Shown piece by piece: positions 59,945-64,000 of a stretch of DNA of 64,000 nt. Below the pieces are notes generated by a model. It made no database searches. It saw only the letters and a list, made by a program, of their open reading frames with translations, and was not told the DNA's origin. Origin of the DNA: Streptomyces lomondensis (GTDB lineage: Bacteria; Actinomycetota; Actinomycetes; Streptomycetales; Streptomycetaceae); assembly GCF_014651035.1 (NCBI RefSeq), contig NZ_BMWC01000001.1, positions 682,001-746,000 of the forward strand, in the 5' to 3' direction. The stretch's first letter is position 1. Each line of letters begins with the position of its first letter. The position numbers were made by a program, and so were the translations under genes.

Positions 59945-61222
59945 ATGGCAGGCACCCCGACAAACCCCCCGGCCTACGACCCGACGTCAGTCGACCGCTG
60001 GGCCCCGGAACCAGACAAACGCCCCGGCCGCACAGCCTTCCAACGCGACCGAGCCCGAGTCCTGCACAGCGCCGCCCTGAGAAGACTCGCCGGCAAGACC
60101 CAAGTGGTAACGCCCGGCACCCTGGGCCCGGCCTGGGACGCCAGCCCCCGCACCCGCCTCACCCACTCCCTGGAGTGCGCCCAGGTCGGCCGCGAGCTGG
60201 GCGCGGCCCTCGGCTGCGACCCGGACCTCGTCGAGGCCGCCTGCCTCTCCCACGACCTCGGCCACCCACCCTTCGGCCACAACGGCGAACAGGCCCTCAA
60301 CGAGTTCGCGGCCGACTGCGGCGGCTTCGAGGGCAACGCCCAGTCCCTCAGACTCCTCACCCGCATCGAGCCCAAACGGTTCACTCCCGAGGGCTCCGTC
60401 GGCCTCAACCTCACCCGCGCCGCCCTCGACGCCGCCACCAAGTACCCGTGGCCCCGCGGCGCCCACCCCACCGACCCGGCCTCCCGCAAGTTCGGTGTCT
60501 ACGAGGACGACCGCCCCGTCTTCGACTGGGTCCGCAAGGACGCCCCCGGCACCCGCACCTGCTTCGAGGCGCAGGTCATGGACTGGTCCGACGACGTCGC
60601 CTACTCGGTGCACGACGTGGAGGACGGCCTGCACGCCGGCCACATCGACCCGAACTGCCTGCACGCCGAACCCGAACGCCAGGACGTCTTCCAGGTGGCC
60701 CTGGGCCGGTACGTACCGGCGGACACCGACCCCGCCGAACTCGCCGAGGCCCTCGACCGCCTCCTCGCCCAGGAGTGGTGGCCGCACGGCTACGACGGCA
60801 CCGCCGTCGCCCAGGCCCGGCTGAAGGACGCCACCAGTCAGCTCATCGGCCGCTTCTGCCTGGCCGCCGAGACCACGACCCGCGCCGCGTACGGCGGCGG
60901 ACGGCTCACCCGGTACGCCGCCGAACTGGTCGTCCCGCGCGGCACCCGCCTGGAGTGCGCCGTCCTCAAGGCCGTCGCCGACCTGTACGTCATGCAGCGC
61001 GCCGAGCAGGAGCGCCTGCGCGCCGACCAGCGGATCGTCGTCGCCGAACTGGCCGAGGCACTCACCGCCCGCGCCCCGGACGGCCTGGACCCGCAGTTCC
61101 GCGCCCTGTTCGACCGGGCGCCGGACGACCGCGCCCGCAAGCGCGTGATCGTCGACCAGATCGCCTCCCTCACCGACACCTCGGCCCGTTCGCTTCACGC
61201 CCGTCTGACGGGGCACGCGTGA
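59945..61222 (+). CDS. dgt: Deoxyguanosinetriphosphate triphosphohydrolase family protein
   Basis: An HD-domain enzyme that cuts dNTPs to nucleoside and triphosphate, setting dNTP pools. The 425-residue product has [10 protein letters not shown] near 46 and [20 protein letters not shown] near 70, which gives the first His. [20 protein letters not shown] near 98 is the HD motif with its second His, and [20 protein letters not shown] near 215 holds the last Asp. The length is typical of the Gram-positive Dgt type. It lies upstream of an FAD oxidoreductase gene and dnaG, the usual actinobacterial order. Confidence 0.94.
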   Translation: MAGTPTNPPAYDPTSVDRWAPEPDKRPGRTAFQRDRARVLHSAALRRLAGKTQVVTPGTLGPAWDASPRTRLTHSLECAQVGRELGAALGCDPDLVEAACLSHDLGHPPFGHNGEQALNEFAADCGGFEGNAQSLRLLTRIEPKRFTPEGSVGLNLTRAALDAATKYPWPRGAHPTDPASRKFGVYEDDRPVFDWVRKDAPGTRTCFEAQVMDWSDDVAYSVHDVEDGLHAGHIDPNCLHAEPERQDVFQVALGRYVPADTDPAELAEALDRLLAQEWWPHGYDGTAVAQARLKDATSQLIGRFCLAAETTTRAAYGGGRLTRYAAELVVPRGTRLECAVLKAVADLYVMQRAEQERLRADQRIVVAELAEALTARAPDGLDPQFRALFDRAPDDRARKRVIVDQIASLTDTSARSLHARLTGHA

Positions 61223-61377
61223 AACTGACGGGAAACAGGGGACGGCATCCGGGAAACAGAGGGCCGCGGCACGCCCGGTGGTGACCCTCCGTGGCCTGAT
61301 CGGGTCACTCCCTCTTCCCGCATCACGCTCCGTGCGGGACGCTCGCAGGTGGCGACACCCTTACGAGGAGGCATCAA

Positions 61378-62643
61378 GTGGTCGACGCGGATCAGACATT
61401 CGTCATCGTCGGAGGCGGACTGGCCGGGGCCAAGGCGGCCGAGACGCTCCGCGCGGAGGGCTTCACCGGCCGCGTGATACTGATCTGCGACGAACGCGAC
61501 CACCCCTACGAGCGCCCGCCGCTGTCCAAGGGCTACCTCCTCGGCAAGGAGGAACGCGACAGCGTCTTCGTGCACGAGCCCGCCTGGTACGCGGCGAACG
61601 ACATCGAGCTGCACCTCGGCCAGACCGTCGACGCCATCGACCGCACGGCGAAGACGGTCCGCTTCGGCGACGACGGCACGGTCGTCCGCTACGACAAACT
61701 GCTCCTGGCGACCGGCGCCGAGCCCCGGCGCCTCGACATCCCGGGCACGGACCTGGCCGGCGTCCACCACCTGCGCCGCCTCGCCCACGCCGAGCGCCTC
61801 AAACACGTCCTGACCAACCTCGGCCGGGACAACGGCCACCTCGTCATCGCCGGCGCCGGCTGGATCGGCCTGGAGGTGGCGGCGGCGGCCCGCGAGTACG
61901 GCGCGGAGGTCACCGTGATCCACCGCGGGCCGACCCCGCTGCACTCGGTCCTCGGCCCCGAGCTGGGCCAGCTCTTCGCCGAGCTGCACCGCGAGCGCGG
62001 CGTCCGCTTCCACTTCGGCGCCCGGCTCACCGAGATCGTCGGCCAGGACGGCATGGTCCTCGCGGCCCGCACGGACGACGGCGAGGAGCACCCGGCGCAC
62101 GACGTCCTGGCCGCGATCGGCGCCGCCCCGCGCACCCACCTCGCCGAGGCGGCCGGCCTGGAGATCGCCGACCGCGCCCACGGCGGCGGCATCGTCGTCG
62201 ACGAGCGGCTGCGCACCTCCGACCCGGACGTCTACGCCGCCGGCGACGTCGTCTCCTTCCCGCACGCCCTCTTCGACACCCGGCTGCGCGTCGAGCACTG
62301 GGCCAACGCCCTCAACGGCGGCCCGGCCGCGGCGCGCTCCATGCTGGGCCACGACGTCACGTACGACCGCGTGCCCTACTTCTTCTCCGACCAGTACGAC
62401 CTGGGCATGGAGTACTCCGGCTGGGCGCCCCCGGGCAGCTACGACCAGGTGGTGATCCGGGGTGACGCGGGGAAGCGCGAGTTCATCGCGTTCTGGGTGA
62501 AGGACGGCCGGGTGCTGGCGGGCATGAACGTCAACGTGTGGGACGTCACAGACAAGATCCAGCGACTGGTCCGCGGCAAGGCCCGGGTGAACACGGAGAA
62601 CCTCGCGGATCCCCGCATTCCACTCGAAAACCTCGCACCGTGA
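61378..62643 (+). CDS. FAD-dependent ferredoxin/rubredoxin reductase
   Basis: A 421-residue flavoprotein of the ferredoxin reductase family that passes electrons from NAD(P)H to ferredoxin partners, for example of P450s. FAD motif FVIVGGGLAGAKAAETLRAE is near residue 8, NAD motif HLVIAGAGWIGLEVAAAARE near 157 and VYAAGDVVSF near 285. The C-terminal reductase domain begins RVEHWANALNGGPAAARSML near 305. GTG 61378 follows GAGGAGG. No ferredoxin or P450 gene is nearby, so its partner is elsewhere. dnaG starts 29 bp after the stop. Confidence 0.92.
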   Translation: MVDADQTFVIVGGGLAGAKAAETLRAEGFTGRVILICDERDHPYERPPLSKGYLLGKEERDSVFVHEPAWYAANDIELHLGQTVDAIDRTAKTVRFGDDGTVVRYDKLLLATGAEPRRLDIPGTDLAGVHHLRRLAHAERLKHVLTNLGRDNGHLVIAGAGWIGLEVAAAAREYGAEVTVIHRGPTPLHSVLGPELGQLFAELHRERGVRFHFGARLTEIVGQDGMVLAARTDDGEEHPAHDVLAAIGAAPRTHLAEAAGLEIADRAHGGGIVVDERLRTSDPDVYAAGDVVSFPHALFDTRLRVEHWANALNGGPAAARSMLGHDVTYDRVPYFFSDQYDLGMEYSGWAPPGSYDQVVIRGDAGKREFIAFWVKDGRVLAGMNVNVWDVTDKIQRLVRGKARVNTENLADPRIPLENLAP

Positions 62644-62660
62644 GTGTCAGTCCGCCCCCG

Positions 62661-62666
62661 TAGAAT
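62661..62666 (+). promoter_or_regulatory. -10 box of dnaG (leaderless)
   Basis: TAGAAT is a near-consensus -10 hexamer ending six bases before the dnaG GTG at 62673, with no ribosome site between. This spacing predicts a leaderless message beginning at the start codon. Confidence 0.65.
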
Positions 62667-62672
62667 TCACGC

Positions 62673-64000
62673 GTGGCAGGACGGATCAACGACGAGGACG
62701 TGAAGGCGGTACGGGACGCGGTCCCGATCGACGCCGTCGTGTCCGAGTACCTCCAGCTGCGCAACGCGGGCGGCGGCAACCTCAAGGGGCTGTGCCCGTT
62801 CCACGACGAGAAGTCGCCCTCCTTCCAGGTCAGCCCCAGCAAGGGCCTGTTCCACTGCTTCGGCTGCCAGGAGGGCGGCGACACCATCACGTTCGTGATG
62901 AAGATCGACCACCTCTCCTTCTCGGAGGCGGTCGAGCGCCTGGCCGGCCAGGCGGGCATCACCCTGCGCTACGAGGAGGGCGGGTACAACCCGTCCCACC
63001 AGCGCGGCGAGCGGATCCGCCTGGTCGAGGCCCACAAGATCGCCGCCGAGTGGTACGCGGAACAGCTCGCCACCAGCCCCGAGGCCGACACCGGCCGGGT
63101 CTTCCTCGCCGAGCGCGGCTTCGACCAGGCCGCCGCCGTCCACTTCGGCGTCGGCTACAGCCCCCAGGGCTGGGACCACCTGACGCGCTACCTGCGCGGC
63201 AAGGGCTTCACCGACAAGGAGCTGCTCCTCTCCGGCCTCTCCCAGGAGGGCCGCCGCGGCCCCATCGACCGCTTCCGCGGCCGTCTGATGTGGCCCATCC
63301 GCGACATCGGCGGCGAGGTCGTCGGCTTCGGCGCCCGCAAGCTCTACGAGGCGGACAACGGCCCCAAGTACCTCAACACGCCCGACACGGCGATCTACCG
63401 GAAGTCCCAGGTCCTCTACGGCATCGACCTGGCGAAGAAGGAGATCGCGAAGACGTCCCGCGCGGTCGTCGTCGAGGGCTACACGGATGTCATGGCCTGC
63501 CACCTCGCCGGCGTGACGACCGCCATCGCCACCTGCGGCACCGCCTTCGGCGGCGACCACATCAAGATCCTGCGCCGGCTGCTCATGGACAACGGCTCGG
63601 CCCGCGTCATCTTCACCTTCGACGGCGACGCCGCCGGCCAGAAGGCGGCCCTGCGCGCCTTCGAGGACGACCAGAAATTCGCCGCCGAGACGTACATCGC
63701 CATCGCCCCGGACGGCATGGACCCCTGCGACCTGCGCCTCGCCAAGGGCGACGAGGCGGTCGCCGACCTGGTCGAACCCCGCACCCCCCTCTTCGAGTTC
63801 GCGCTGCGCCAGATCGTGAGCCGCTACGACCTCGACACGCCGGCGGGCCGCGCCGCCGCCCTGGACGAGGCCGCCCCGATCGTCGCCCGCATCAAGAACA
63901 GCGGCGCCCAGCACGAGGTCGCCGTCCAGCTCGCCGGCATGCTCGGCATCCTCGACACGCAGTTCGTGGTCAAGCGCGTGGCCCAGCTGGCCCGCTGGGC
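62673..64000 (+). CDS. dnaG: DNA primase DnaG, N-terminal part
   Basis: Synthesises RNA primers for replication. The frame opens at GTG as MAGRINDEDVKAVRDAVPID and stays open to the window end (442 codons), so the C-terminal DnaB-binding domain is missing here. The CHC2 zinc-binding domain is complete: LCPFHDEKSPSFQVSPSKGL near 40, then FHCFGCQEGGD. In the TOPRIM domain, VVVEGYTDVMACHLAGV near 266 and FTFDGDAAGQKAALRAF near 312 give the catalytic Glu and Asp residues. A -10 box right before the GTG suggests leaderless translation. Confidence 0.97.
   Translation, partial: MAGRINDEDVKAVRDAVPIDAVVSEYLQLRNAGGGNLKGLCPFHDEKSPSFQVSPSKGLFHCFGCQEGGDTITFVMKIDHLSFSEAVERLAGQAGITLRYEEGGYNPSHQRGERIRLVEAHKIAAEWYAEQLATSPEADTGRVFLAERGFDQAAAVHFGVGYSPQGWDHLTRYLRGKGFTDKELLLSGLSQEGRRGPIDRFRGRLMWPIRDIGGEVVGFGARKLYEADNGPKYLNTPDTAIYRKSQVLYGIDLAKKEIAKTSRAVVVEGYTDVMACHLAGVTTAIATCGTAFGGDHIKILRRLLMDNGSARVIFTFDGDAAGQKAALRAFEDDQKFAAETYIAIAPDGMDPCDLRLAKGDEAVADLVEPRTPLFEFALRQIVSRYDLDTPAGRAAALDEAAPIVARIKNSGAQHEVAVQLAGMLGILDTQFVVKRVAQLARW

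Overview
The window is chromosomal DNA of a high-GC actinobacterium, almost certainly a Streptomyces. Third codon positions are nearly all G or C, GTG starts are common, mycothiol-type and Tat-type proteins are present, and the order of core genes (recO, uppS, zur-znu, glyS, dusB, ppdK, nirBD, nasA, dgt, dnaG) is that of the conserved arm of Streptomyces chromosomes around glyS and dnaG. No rRNA, tRNA, CRISPR array, prophage or intact IS element was seen.

Region 1 (1-8.9 kb) is core: a GNAT protein, two small orphan proteins, RecO and UppS, then the zinc-uptake operon znuA-znuC-znuB-zur on the minus strand with two Zur-like palindromes in front, divergent from glyS. Region 2 (8.9-18.9 kb) holds a LysE exporter, an aldo/keto reductase with its TetR regulator and a repeat-rich operator, a 182-bp MITE-like element exactly at the tetR stop codon, a PLP decarboxylase, an acetyltransferase, an MFS exporter, DusB and an LtaS-like sulfatase. 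Region 3 (19-29 kb) has a two-gene glycosidase operon facing a ROK regulator, ppdK behind a long palindrome-rich leader, and an epoxide hydrolase facing a CGNR zinc-finger regulator across an array of repeated operators.

Region 4 (29-40.5 kb) is accessory: a Nudix and serine-hydrolase pair, an erythromycin-esterase-like protein, a GNAT gene lying between two copies of a 32-bp repeat, an XRE regulator followed by a small protein and a DUF6415-type protein, then several secreted or Tat-exported proteins. Region 5 (40.5-53.7 kb) carries nitrate assimilation in two GlnR-boxed units (FAD oxidoreductase-nirB-nirD and nasA), interleaved with a TauE permease, an imine-reductase-like enzyme with HxlR regulator, a class F sortase with a possible surface partner, a SoxR-boxed flavin reductase and an M4 metalloprotease. 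The siroheme chelatase at 59 kb fits the siroheme need of NirB.

Region 6 (53.7-57.7 kb) is the most novel part: a translationally coupled operon of a free-standing amino-acid-type adenylation domain with no carrier protein, a ferric-reductase-like membrane flavoprotein, and an enoyl-CoA hydratase family protein, closed by a strong terminator. Next to it is a small secreted four-cysteine protein resembling the tendamistat fold but without the inhibitory triad. The window ends with a SanA-like protein, CbiX, Dgt, an FAD oxidoreductase and the first 442 codons of dnaG.

Smaller recurring features are convergent gene pairs whose two stop codons lie inside one palindrome (17.1, 38.5 and 45.6 kb), a dispersed intergenic repeat family (2.9, 49.2 and 59.8 kb), and likely leaderless starts for dgt and dnaG.
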